Shown here: piece after piece, positions 46,238-55,369 of the stretch
Layout of the letters: each line of letters begins with the position of its first letter
Numbering within the stretch: the stretch's first letter is position 1
From: Oscillatoriales cyanobacterium
GTDB lineage: Bacteria > Cyanobacteriota > Cyanobacteriia > Cyanobacteriales > Microcoleaceae
Direction of reading: 5' to 3'
DNA: 64,000 nt
Assembly: GCA_004292955.1 (NCBI GenBank)
Contig: RDXX01000046.1
Span: forward strand, 1 to 64,000
Translations under genes and position numbers: made by a program
Notes under the pieces: generated by a model
The model's input: only the letters and a program-made list of their open reading frames with translations
What the model was told of the DNA's origin: nothing
Databases searched by the model: none

Positions 46238-46427
46238 TATTTACATCCTGAATTTAGATGTGATATTTAACCAACTTTGTATTATGCACCTAATTGAGAT
46301 CCATTCTTGTCATAAATAGTACAGATTTATATATTCTTTTTTTGCTAAACTTTGCTATTTCCCGGCCCAGTTGCTGCGAAAAATCTGCTACCGTGGGATA
46401 CGGTAACTGTGGCGATGGGGTAAAGCC

Positions 46428-47366
46428 GTGTTTTTTAGTGTTGTGATTCCGACGTACAATCGTAAACCGATTTTGGCAAAATGTCTACTGGCTCTAGAAA
46501 ATCAGCAGTTTGATAACATTGTCACAGATTATGAAGTGATTGTAGTCGATGACGGTTCGACGGACGGGACGATCGACTGGTTGGCCGCAGATGCTGAGTT
46601 TTTGCCGCACGTGCGATCGATCTGTCAATCTCATCAAGGCCCCGCCGCCGCCAGGAATTTGGGCGTTGAAGATGCTAAAGGCGAGACAATTATTTTTATT
46701 GATAGCGATTTAGTCGTTACAAAGGATTTTTTGCAAGCACACGCAGATGCTTTGCTACAGGCTTACAAAGATACTGATGCGGTTTTTACTTACGGCAGCG
46801 TAATTAATACTTGCAATTTCGACAATCCCACTGCCGAACCTTACAAAATAACTGATTTTTCGGCTGCTTATTTTGCTACGGGAAATGTCGGCATCGCCCG
46901 TCACTGGCTGCTGGAAGCTGGACTGTTTGACACTCGCTTTCAACTTTACGGATGGGAAGATTTAGAATTGGGTGTCAGGTTAAAAAAATTAGGTTTAAAA
47001 TTGATTAAATGTCCGGCTGCTGTTGGCTATCACTGGCATCCACCTTTTAGTTTAGAGCAAATTCCTGGGATGATTGACCGAGAAATTCAGCGCGGAAGAA
47101 TGGGAGTTTTGTTTTATCAAAAACACCCCACTTGGGAAGTGCGGCTGATGATTCAAATGACTGTTTTGCACCAAATACTGTGGGGAGTTTTATCTTTGGG
47201 CGGGATGCTGAACGAGCGCACTATGAAACCTTTTTTGCAGTGGTTGATCGACCGAGGTAAGTCGCAGTTAGCTTTAGAAATTGCTCGAATTTTTCTGAAT
47301 TGGTATAATGTCAAAGCCGTGTATGCTGCTTGCGATGAATTGCACGCTCCTACAAAGATGCCATAG
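46428..47366 (+). CDS. Family 2 glycosyltransferase
   Basis: 312 residues with a GTG start. The N-terminal GT-A fold: FFSVVIPTYNRKPILAKCLLAL, VVDDGSTDGT and IIFIDSDLV (the DxD metal/nucleotide-sugar motif). GWEDLELGVRLKKLG supplies the C-terminal acidic ED motif typical of GT2 enzymes. No membrane span is seen, so it is probably a cytoplasmic glycosyltransferase acting at the membrane. The sugar and acceptor are unknown; no polysaccharide cluster surrounds it. Confidence 0.9.
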   Translation: MFFSVVIPTYNRKPILAKCLLALENQQFDNIVTDYEVIVVDDGSTDGTIDWLAADAEFLPHVRSICQSHQGPAAARNLGVEDAKGETIIFIDSDLVVTKDFLQAHADALLQAYKDTDAVFTYGSVINTCNFDNPTAEPYKITDFSAAYFATGNVGIARHWLLEAGLFDTRFQLYGWEDLELGVRLKKLGLKLIKCPAAVGYHWHPPFSLEQIPGMIDREIQRGRMGVLFYQKHPTWEVRLMIQMTVLHQILWGVLSLGGMLNERTMKPFLQWLIDRGKSQLALEIARIFLNWYNVKAVYAACDELHAPTKMP

Positions 47367-48345
47367 ATCGTGCCATTTTAGATTTTAGATTTTAGATTGA
47401 TATTGACTGATGAGTAAGCTGTACGGCATTTAAATTGTAGATTTCAAGGCCCTATTCCCTACTCGTCAAATCCTCTCCTCCTTTAAGATCGCAGACAATC
47501 TAGATGCTGTACAGGCGATCGCGCCAACGCCTCAACAAAACTTAAGATACGGTAGCAGGTTGTCAGGCTCGATTTGCTTGCCGTGCAGAGCCAGTAGATA
47601 TACTTAAAAACAAACATTGAGCAACTAGCCCAATAGTAGCGAAACCGCGTTCTAATCACTGTTTGAATTTTATATTTAATGAAATTTGCCGGATTTATGC
47701 CTGATTTGAGGAATATCGGCTGTTTTCTCGATCGCCTGCAATAATTTGCTGAAACAAAGAATTAAAGATGCAGACATTTTTGATAGACTGAATACAAATT
47801 AAGGGGTGCGCTATGTTGGCAGGCGATCGGACAGTGCCACTGGCATAGCACAAAAGGGAAGCTGTGTGTCTGATTTATGCTGCCATAGCTAATAAAAGCA
47901 TCGCATACAGCCACTCATTGACTCCTGTCCAAAAACGGATACCGTCTCACATTCTTCTGTCACGAGCATTCCAAAATTTTAGATAAAAGTTCAATCTCCC
48001 AGATTCATCTACCCTTGTAAATCTAAAATCGTTGGACGATTTCCCTGATCGAACGTCTGATCCCGAAATCTCCAATCTAAAATAGAATGACCAGCGATTG
48101 ATAAACAGGATGCGGAGCTGATAGAAACTTATACTGCTCAAATTCGCGCCATAAATCAACATCTACCCAATTTTATTGTTGCCGCAAGCTCATAGTTCTA
48201 CCTATAAGCACTTGCGCTTTAATGATTCTTACAATTTGATTAATACACACTATATTACGCAGCAAAATTATCATATGAAAACAAAATAGTAAACGCTATA
48301 GATAGAAAAGCTGCGTAGATATTCCTAAGACTCTGAGGGGTTATC
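47367..48345. other. Long intergenic region upstream of the hybrid sensor kinase
   Basis: About 980 bases without a credible gene. Around 47426-47510 there is a degenerate copy of the GCATTTAAATTG repeat seen at 10010-10107. The last 150 bases before the kinase gene are AT-rich. No promoter was assigned. Confidence 0.5.
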
Positions 48346-51300
48346 GTGAATAAAATTGACCAAAAATACGCCAAAATAACAACAAAAAAATCTGAAATAT
48401 CTGGCTTAAAACAAAACATTTTAATTGTTGACGACCACCCAGAAAGCTTGCGTCTTTTATCCAAGTTGTTGTCCGAGCGGGGATATCAAGTGCGGCCAAC
48501 ACTAGATGGAAAATTAGCCCTTAAGTTTGCGCGATCGACTCCACCGGATTTAATTTTGCTGGACATTATGATGCCCGGTATAGATGGCTATCAAGTCTGC
48601 AAACAGCTAAAAGCTGCTCCTGAAACCAAAGATATTCCTGTAATTTTTATCAGCTCTTTAAATGAAACTTTTGATAAAGTTAAAGCTTTTTCGCTGGGAG
48701 CTATAGACTACATTACTAAACCATTTCAAATAGAAGAATTGGTCGCTCGCGTCGAAAGTCAAATGCATCTGAGCAGGCTTTCTCGGCAAGTAGTAGCACA
48801 AAATGCGCGGCTGGAAGCAGAAATAGAAGAACGCAAGCGGGTCGAAGCACAACTGCGAGAAAGTCAGCAATGGCTGTCGGCAGTAATTAAAATGAATCCT
48901 AATGTTTTGTACGTTTACGATGTGATAGAACAGCGAATTCTGTATCTCAATCGCGAACTATATATCGATCTTGGCTACTCGCTGGAAGAAATACAGCAAA
49001 TGCCAGCAGCATTTCTTCCTAACTTAATACACCCTGACGATTTGCCAGCATTCTCAGAACATATGAGGAGGATTCAGACATCAAAAGATGGTGAAAGCTT
49101 TGAGTTTGAATACCGAATAGAACACAAAAATGGTGAATTTCGCTGGTTTTTTAGCCGGGATACGGTGTTTTCAAGGACGGTGGAGGGCAAACCTTGGAAA
49201 ATTCTGGGAACTGCTACTGAAATTAGCGATCGCAAACAAGCAGAATTCGATCTTAAAACAGCTTTGTCTGCTTTGGAGCGGCAAATCAAGCAAAGATTTC
49301 TGCTAGAAACAATTACTCTCGAAATTCGCTACAGCTTAAAGCAAGACCAAGTTTATCAAACAGCGGCTGCTCAAATAGGTCGAGTTTTTAATGCCGATTC
49401 TTGCTTGATTCACACCTACAAAGAACACCCACTGCCCCGCATCTATTGTATGACTCAGTACAGGAAATCTGAATCAGCAACGCTGTGCGATGTAGTAGAA
49501 ATTCCCGTCCTGGGAAATCCTCACGCTCAGTTGGTGTTGTCTCAAGATAAACCTGTAGTTTCTGACGATGTTTTTGCTGAACCGCTGCTGGAAAATGTTA
49601 CTGATTTGTGCCGTCAAATAGGTTTGAAGTCGATGATAGCCATCCGCACTTCCTACCAGGGAAAACCCAACGGAATGATGTGCTTGCACCAGTACGATGA
49701 GCCCCGCCACTGGACGCAAAATGAGATCAGATTATTGAAAGCTGTCGCTGCACAAATGGGAATTGCGATCGCTCAAGCCAATCTTCTGGAACAAGATAAA
49801 GAGCAGCGACTTAAATTGCAACAAAGCGAAGCTAGTCTAGCAGCAGCCCAGAAAATTGCCCATATCGGCAATTGGGAATTCGATCTCGTCACCAATAAAA
49901 ATATTTGGTCGGAAGAAGTATTCCGCATTTTTGGTCTGGACTCAGCCGCACCTGAACCGACATATATCGAACTTTTACAGATGTATCATCCAGAGGACAG
50001 AGAGTTGTTTCAACAAACTGTCAGCCTTGGTATCTCACAGGGAACTTCCTACAAAAAAGAGTTGCGAATTTTGCATCCCAGCGGTCAAATTAGATACCTC
50101 GAAACAAGGGGAGAAGCTATTTTTAACAAATCCCTAGAAGTAATTAAACTGTTTGGAACAGTAATGGATATCACCGATCGCAAAGAAGCGGAAGCAGCGC
50201 TGCAAATTAGCGAAGAACGTTTTTACCTGGCATTTGAAGCCAGTGCGACGGGATTGTGGGATTGGAATCTTGCCACGGGAGAAGTCTATTTGAATTCACG
50301 GTGGAAGACGATGCTGGGATATGAAGTAGAGGAAATAGAAAATAGTTATGCAGCCTGGGAAAGACTTGTACATCCAGATGATTTGCCTCTGGCTACAGCA
50401 GCGATAAATGCTCATCTGGTAGGCAAAAAACCGACCTACGAAGCAGAATTTCGGATGCTGAAAAAAATCGGTGAATGGAAGTGGATTTTGGCTCAAGCTA
50501 AGGTGATGGAACGTGATGATTCGGGAAATCCTTTGCGGATGACGGGCACGCATATCGATATTAGCGATCGCAAACAAGCCGAAGCAAGTTTGCGAAATAG
50601 CGAACAGCGAGAACGAGAAAAAGCCCAACAGTTAGAACAAACTCTGGAATACTTAAAAAATGCTCAATCACAACTGATTCAAGCCGCAAAGATGTCAAGT
50701 ATTGGGCAAATGGTGGCGGGAGTTGCCCATGAAATTAATAACCCCGTCAGCTTCATCTACGGCAATATTATTCCCGCCGCACAGTACGCTAACGATTTGG
50801 TAAAATTGATCCAGCTTTACCAGCAAAATTATCCCGAACCAGTGCCAGAAATTGCCGAAAGATTGGCAGAAATAGAAGTGGATTTTATCGCTGAGGATTT
50901 CCCCAGAGTGCTGGCTTCAATGCAAGCAGGTGCTAACAGAATTAAGCAGATCGTGTTGTCCTTGCGAAACTTTTCGAGACTCGATGAAAAAGAGCGCAAA
51001 GTAATCGATATTCATGAAGGGATAGAGAGCACTTTGGTGATTTTGCAGCATCGATTGCTGTCACAGCCAAAACGTCGGGAAATTCAAGTTGTTAAAAATT
51101 ACGGCGAACTGCCCAATGTTGAGTGTTATCCGGCGCAATTAAATCAGGTATTTATGAATTTGCTGTCAAATGCGATCGATGCTGTGGAAGAGTCATCAGC
51201 AGCCTGTAATGACAAAGTTAATCAGATTCGCATTATTACGGAAGTCAGCAGCGAAAATCAAGTGTGCGTGCGGATTGCTGACAGCGGGCCCGGTATCTGT

Positions 51301-51501
51301 CCTGAGGTTCAGTCAAGGATGTTTGACCCATTTTTTAGTACAAAGCCGATCGGCAGTGGCACTGGTTTGGGATTGTCGATTAGTTACCAAATTGTGAAAG
51401 ACCGCCATGGCGGTAATTTGTGGTGTCATTCAGAAGTTGACCGAGGTACAGAATTTGCGATCGAACTGCCGATTTCGCAAAAAAAGTTGAAAGTAAAATA
51501 G
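48346..51501 (+). CDS. Hybrid sensor histidine kinase: receiver-PAS-GAF-PAS-PAS-HisKA-HATPase
   Basis: 1051 residues, GTG start, no membrane span, so cytoplasmic. An N-terminal receiver domain (about 23-145; acidic pair 29-30, phospho-acceptor D73 in LLDIMMPG, K in YITKPF) is unusual in being in front. Then come PAS (about 165-300), GAF (about 310-460), PAS (about 500-610), PAS (about 625-745), a coiled linker, HisKA with AGVAHEINNPVSF (phospho-acceptor H795), and HATPase with NAIDAV, DSGPGI and GSGTGLGL. The multiple PAS/GAF modules suggest sensing of light, redox or small ligands; the GAF does not show an obvious bilin cysteine that I can confirm. No response regulator gene is adjacent. Confidence 0.92.
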   Translation: MNKIDQKYAKITTKKSEISGLKQNILIVDDHPESLRLLSKLLSERGYQVRPTLDGKLALKFARSTPPDLILLDIMMPGIDGYQVCKQLKAAPETKDIPVIFISSLNETFDKVKAFSLGAIDYITKPFQIEELVARVESQMHLSRLSRQVVAQNARLEAEIEERKRVEAQLRESQQWLSAVIKMNPNVLYVYDVIEQRILYLNRELYIDLGYSLEEIQQMPAAFLPNLIHPDDLPAFSEHMRRIQTSKDGESFEFEYRIEHKNGEFRWFFSRDTVFSRTVEGKPWKILGTATEISDRKQAEFDLKTALSALERQIKQRFLLETITLEIRYSLKQDQVYQTAAAQIGRVFNADSCLIHTYKEHPLPRIYCMTQYRKSESATLCDVVEIPVLGNPHAQLVLSQDKPVVSDDVFAEPLLENVTDLCRQIGLKSMIAIRTSYQGKPNGMMCLHQYDEPRHWTQNEIRLLKAVAAQMGIAIAQANLLEQDKEQRLKLQQSEASLAAAQKIAHIGNWEFDLVTNKNIWSEEVFRIFGLDSAAPEPTYIELLQMYHPEDRELFQQTVSLGISQGTSYKKELRILHPSGQIRYLETRGEAIFNKSLEVIKLFGTVMDITDRKEAEAALQISEERFYLAFEASATGLWDWNLATGEVYLNSRWKTMLGYEVEEIENSYAAWERLVHPDDLPLATAAINAHLVGKKPTYEAEFRMLKKIGEWKWILAQAKVMERDDSGNPLRMTGTHIDISDRKQAEASLRNSEQREREKAQQLEQTLEYLKNAQSQLIQAAKMSSIGQMVAGVAHEINNPVSFIYGNIIPAAQYANDLVKLIQLYQQNYPEPVPEIAERLAEIEVDFIAEDFPRVLASMQAGANRIKQIVLSLRNFSRLDEKERKVIDIHEGIESTLVILQHRLLSQPKRREIQVVKNYGELPNVECYPAQLNQVFMNLLSNAIDAVEESSAACNDKVNQIRIITEVSSENQVCVRIADSGPGICPEVQSRMFDPFFSTKPIGSGTGLGLSISYQIVKDRHGGNLWCHSEVDRGTEFAIELPISQKKLKVK

Positions 51502-51502
51502 G

Positions 51503-51695
51503 TTTGTAGTGAGGACTAAAGTCCTTCTTTCGGGAGCATCTCAGTTTTGCATTTGTAGTGCTGTCCCCGCTCGCGTGCTTTATAAAGCACGCGAGCGGGA
51601 CGCTCGCACTGAAAGAAATGAAAGAAAAAATGCTTTTTGCAAAAATGAGATGATCCCCTCAGAAAGAAGGACTAAAGTCCTCACTACGAACCTTT
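51503..51695 (+). mobile_element. Nested palindromic elements: MITE-like copy B inside a GTAGTGAGGACT repeat
   Basis: Outer arms GTTTGTAGTGAGGACTAAAG (from about 51502) and its mirror CTTTAGTCCTCACTACGAAC (ending about 51692) are of the family at 37424-37489. Inside, 51533-51655 aligns with 9846-9951 (reverse strand). Its core at 51566-51599 is a perfect palindrome with arms CCCGCTCGCGTGCTTTA. The arrangement indicates that the inner element inserted into the outer one. It immediately follows the sensor-kinase gene; the rest of the gap up to 51924 has a TATAAT box at 51797-51802, too weakly supported to call a promoter. Confidence 0.75.
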
Positions 51696-51924
51696 TATGA
51701 AGAGTAATTTACCGAAAATAATGTCAAAACCTGAAATTTTATCCGATATTTCATGCAAACCGTCTGTGGCTGAGTTTGATTTTAACCTAACTGTGATATA
51801 ATTAAAAGCTACTTTTTTCGCTGCTAGACGTTGCACTCTTTCTCTTGGGAGTGAATTTTACAGTTGATTTCATACATACTATCTCAACTTAAGTCTGTAG
51901 CATCTACCACATTTTAACTGAATT

Positions 51925-54039
51925 ATGACCGACTCAATTCGCTTCCTGATGTGCGCTCCCGACCACTACGATGTAGATTACGTGATTAACCCTTGGATGG
52001 AGGGTAACGTACACAAATCATCGCGCGATCGCGCCGTCGAACAGTGGGAGAAACTTTACCACGTGTTGAAAGACAACGCCGTTGTAGACCTGGTACCGCC
52101 CGAAAAAGGCTGGCCGGATATGGTGTTCACCGCCAACGCTGGCTTACTTTTAGGCAATACTTTTGTCCTCAGCCGCTTCTATCACAAGGAACGCCAAGGC
52201 GAAGAACCCTATTTCAAAGCATGGTTTGAAAACCAAGGTTTCACCGTGCACGAACTCCCGAAAGACTTGCCGTTTGAGGGTGCTGGTGACGCTTTGCTCG
52301 ATCGCGAAGGACGCTGGTTGTGGGCAGGATACGGCTTCCGTTCCGAACTCGACTCGCATCCGTTGCTAGCAAACTGGCTGAACATTGAAGTGCTGTCGCT
52401 GCGTTTAGTAGACGAACGTTTCTATCACCTAGACACCTGTTTTTGTCCGCTCACAGGCGGATATTTGCTCTACTATCCAGCAGCATTTGACTCTTACTCA
52501 AACCGCTTAATTGAAATGCGAGTAGCGCCGGAAAAACGGATTGCGATCGAAGAAGCAGATGCCGCTAATTTTGCTTGCAATGCTGTGAATATTGACAAAG
52601 TTGTGGTAATGAATAAGGTGAGCGAAGGCTTAAACAAGCGCATCACTCAAGCGGGCTTCAAAGTCATTGAAACGCCGATGAGCGAATTTTTGAAAGCGGG
52701 TGGCGCCTGTAAGTGTTTGACGCTGCGGGTGAATGAACCTGTGCAAGAAGATCGATCGGCAAACGTGATGGTAGAAAGCCGTGCCATTCGCATGGAAGGT
52801 CACCTGCTTGATGCCGGTTTAATCAGCCGCGCTTTAGACTTAATTATCGAAAACGGTGGCAGTTTCCAAGTGCTCAATTTCAATTTAGGAGAACAGCGCC
52901 AAAGCACATCATCCGCGGATGTGAAAGTTTCGGCACCTTCCCACGATGTGATGGAAGAAATCATGGGATTGCTGATTGACTTGGGTGCAGTGCCACCGCC
53001 GCAAGAGATTTGCGACGCTATTTTAGAAGATGTCGTGCAAGATGGTGTCGGCCCAGACGACTTTTACGTTAGTACCATTTATCCTACAGAAGTGCGGGTA
53101 AACGGTCAGTGGGTGAAAGCGCGAAATCAGCGGATGGATGGTGCAGTTGCAATTACTGAAACCGCAGAAGGCCCGGTGGCTACGTGCAAATTGTTGCGCG
53201 ATTTAAAAATAGGTGAAAAAGTCGTTGTTGATGTGGTTGGTATCCGTACTATCCGCAAAACAGAATCGCGGGAACAGCGCAATTCTCAAGAATTTAGCTT
53301 TATGTCCGGTAGCGTTTCTAGCGAGCGCCGGGTAGAATTGGTAGTGGAACAAGTAGCGTGGGAATTGCGCCAAATTCGCGATCGGGGCGGTAAAGTTGTG
53401 GTGACGGCGGGGCCTGTGGTGATTCACACCGGCGGCGGCGAACATTTAGCGCATTTGATCCGCGAAGGTTACGTACAAGCATTGTTAGGTGGAAATGCGA
53501 TCGCAGTTCACGACATGGAACAATCTAGCATGGGAACTTCTTTGGGAGTTGACATGAAACGCGGCGTAGCTGTGCGCGGCGGACACCGCCACCACTTGAA
53601 AATGATTAACACTGTGCGCCGTTATGGCAGTATTGCTAAAACCGTGGAAGCAGGCGTGATTACTAGCGGTGTAATGTACGAGTGCGTGAAGCATAATATA
53701 CCGTTTTCGCTGGCTGGTTCGATCCGCGATGACGGGCCGCTTCCCGACACGCAAATGGATTTGGTGAAGGCTCAAGAAGAGTATACTGAGCTGTTACGGG
53801 GCGCGGATATGGTGTTAATGCTGTCGTCTATGCTGCATTCGATCGGTGTGGGAAATATGACGCCGGCGGGTGTAAAGATGGTCTGTGTGGACATTAATCC
53901 GGCTGTGGTGACGAAATTGAGCGATCGGGGGTCGATCGAATCTACTGGAGTTGTCACCGATGTGGGATTGTTCCTGAGTTTGTTGGTGAATCAATTGGAT
54001 AAGTTGACTAGCCGCCATCATGTAACTCAATCGGTGTAA
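51925..54039 (+). CDS. agrE: Bifunctional arginine dihydrolase/ornithine cyclodeaminase (AgrE/ArgZ)
   Basis: 704 residues. The N-terminal domain (1 to about 280) is a guanidino-modifying enzyme that turns arginine into ornithine, two ammonia and CO2. N22, N71 (VFTANAG) and C264 (GACKCLTL) lie at the positions I recall as catalytic in Synechocystis ArgZ. The C-terminal domain (about 290-704) is a NAD-binding LOR/SDH-type domain, with VVVTAGPVVIHTGGGEHLAHLIREG. In Anabaena this protein gives proline and glutamate from arginine and serves in cyanophycin nitrogen use. Full length, no interruption. Confidence 0.95.
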   Translation: MTDSIRFLMCAPDHYDVDYVINPWMEGNVHKSSRDRAVEQWEKLYHVLKDNAVVDLVPPEKGWPDMVFTANAGLLLGNTFVLSRFYHKERQGEEPYFKAWFENQGFTVHELPKDLPFEGAGDALLDREGRWLWAGYGFRSELDSHPLLANWLNIEVLSLRLVDERFYHLDTCFCPLTGGYLLYYPAAFDSYSNRLIEMRVAPEKRIAIEEADAANFACNAVNIDKVVVMNKVSEGLNKRITQAGFKVIETPMSEFLKAGGACKCLTLRVNEPVQEDRSANVMVESRAIRMEGHLLDAGLISRALDLIIENGGSFQVLNFNLGEQRQSTSSADVKVSAPSHDVMEEIMGLLIDLGAVPPPQEICDAILEDVVQDGVGPDDFYVSTIYPTEVRVNGQWVKARNQRMDGAVAITETAEGPVATCKLLRDLKIGEKVVVDVVGIRTIRKTESREQRNSQEFSFMSGSVSSERRVELVVEQVAWELRQIRDRGGKVVVTAGPVVIHTGGGEHLAHLIREGYVQALLGGNAIAVHDMEQSSMGTSLGVDMKRGVAVRGGHRHHLKMINTVRRYGSIAKTVEAGVITSGVMYECVKHNIPFSLAGSIRDDGPLPDTQMDLVKAQEEYTELLRGADMVLMLSSMLHSIGVGNMTPAGVKMVCVDINPAVVTKLSDRGSIESTGVVTDVGLFLSLLVNQLDKLTSRHHVTQSV

Positions 54040-54070
54040 CTGAATCGATTTAGAATCGGCGATTTAAACC

Positions 54071-54103
54071 GTGTAGACTCGGCGGTTGAAACCGCGTCTA
54101 CAC
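54071..54103. repeat. Hairpin repeat GTGTAGAC...GTCTACAC
   Basis: GTGTAGAC and GTCTACAC arms enclose a second stem (GGCGGTT/ACCGC) downstream of agrE. Related 'CGCGGTTTAAACCGC' hairpins lie at about 2560, 22746 and 45916. It may help end agrE transcription. Confidence 0.65.
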
Positions 54104-54196
54104 AAACAATGTCCGAGCTCAGAGGGACTGAATAATAGAGGCTGGTAGGGTGCGCCACAAGCACCTTCCTTAGCCGATAATGCTGATTATTTTCGC

Positions 54197-55369
54197 TCAA
54201 AAAGCGCCCCAATAAATTGAACTATCGCCCTTTTTATCGCCGCTGGAACTTGGAGGGGATTTAATTTCCGAATTAGCTGCGGTGACGGGAGACAAATCGC
54301 CCGGTAAAGACCGAATTCGCAACTCGTTGAGCAAACCATTAATATGATGCGGCTCAGCATCCAGAATACTTGCTAACGGGAGCAGATTTTGCACTGCATA
54401 TTCGCCGAGTTGAGCGTTAATACTTTCTGCTAAATAGCATAGCATAATGTATCTGCTACCGCTGCTGATAATATGAAATATTTTCTTGAACTCGTCAAAG
54501 TATTGAGTTCCCGGTATAGCTGAAGCGATTTTTGTTTCACCCTTCCAGAATAAATCTACATCTATTTGACTGGCTGGCAAAACTTGAGCTTTAGCAATCC
54601 AGACGATATCGAGGATTGGTTCAGAGTCATACTCGTGAAAAATCAGCCGCTTTAAACCAGAGATTAATTCCGGAGAATTGAGAGTTTTTTGCCATTCCCG
54701 ACACCAATCATTACTTTGAGCATTTAAGGCATTTTTGACTGCCGCCGGACGTTCAATCACATCTTTTAATAAAGAAAGACTTCCGGCTAATTTGGCAAAC
54801 TTTGGGGAGATTTGCTGGTGCAGTATCTGATTGGAGTCAATATAATCTTTGCGCCAAGGTGCGTCCGGGATGAGAACTTGACAGGCGGGAGCAAGTGTGT
54901 TGTTTGCAGTAAGAATCGGTGGATTTTTAACTGGACGGCCTTCTAATGACTGTTGAGATTCTAGGCGACTGATTACCTCGATTGCATAGTTTTTGTCTGC
55001 TGCGTTTAACGGCGTATTGCTGTATTCGGCTGCTAATTCTTCGAGAAAATCTAGGTAATCTTGCACAACGGGCGATCGCCCTTGTCCTAAAAGCTGATAG
55101 ACTTCGGAAAATGGATGAGAAACATCTATCGTTGTGCGGCGGTTCCCGAAAAAAGGCACGTCATCCAAAAAAGCGTGTTTCGGCCGCCAAAACTTGCCCC
55201 TAGAATCATCCCACAGACATTGACGCCCAGCAAATCGCTGTTGAATTTGCTGGCGTTGTTCGCTGGAAATACTGCCTTTGATGAAAGTCTCATCAAGATA
55301 TTTGTAAATTGCCTTGACTGATTGTATTTGTGCGTTTAAATCGTCGGATATTGTGATTTCAACTGTCAT
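54197..55369 (-). CDS. Second component of a sacsin-like ATPase unit
   Basis: 390 residues starting inside the end of the large ATPase gene (overlap of 11 bases). The segment RFAGRQCLWDDSRGKFWRPKHAFLDDVPFFGNRRTTI resembles blocks that occur inside long sacsin-related proteins, so the two genes may be the split parts of what is one polypeptide in other genomes. The rest is helical with no recognisable catalytic motif. The C-terminal 40 residues are Ser/Pro/Lys-rich and the protein ends in SIYWGAF. No nuclease or NERD/DUF3883 domain is present. Confidence 0.65.
   Translation of the reverse strand: MTVEITISDDLNAQIQSVKAIYKYLDETFIKGSISSEQRQQIQQRFAGRQCLWDDSRGKFWRPKHAFLDDVPFFGNRRTTIDVSHPFSEVYQLLGQGRSPVVQDYLDFLEELAAEYSNTPLNAADKNYAIEVISRLESQQSLEGRPVKNPPILTANNTLAPACQVLIPDAPWRKDYIDSNQILHQQISPKFAKLAGSLSLLKDVIERPAAVKNALNAQSNDWCREWQKTLNSPELISGLKRLIFHEYDSEPILDIVWIAKAQVLPASQIDVDLFWKGETKIASAIPGTQYFDEFKKIFHIISSGSRYIMLCYLAESINAQLGEYAVQNLLPLASILDAEPHHINGLLNELRIRSLPGDLSPVTAANSEIKSPPSSSGDKKGDSSIYWGAF

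Noticed and set aside
51797-51802. TATAAT box before agrE as a promoter; NtcA site (GTA-N8-TAC) searched for
   Set aside because: No -35 box at proper spacing and no clear NtcA palindrome was found, so regulation by nitrogen is plausible but unsupported here.
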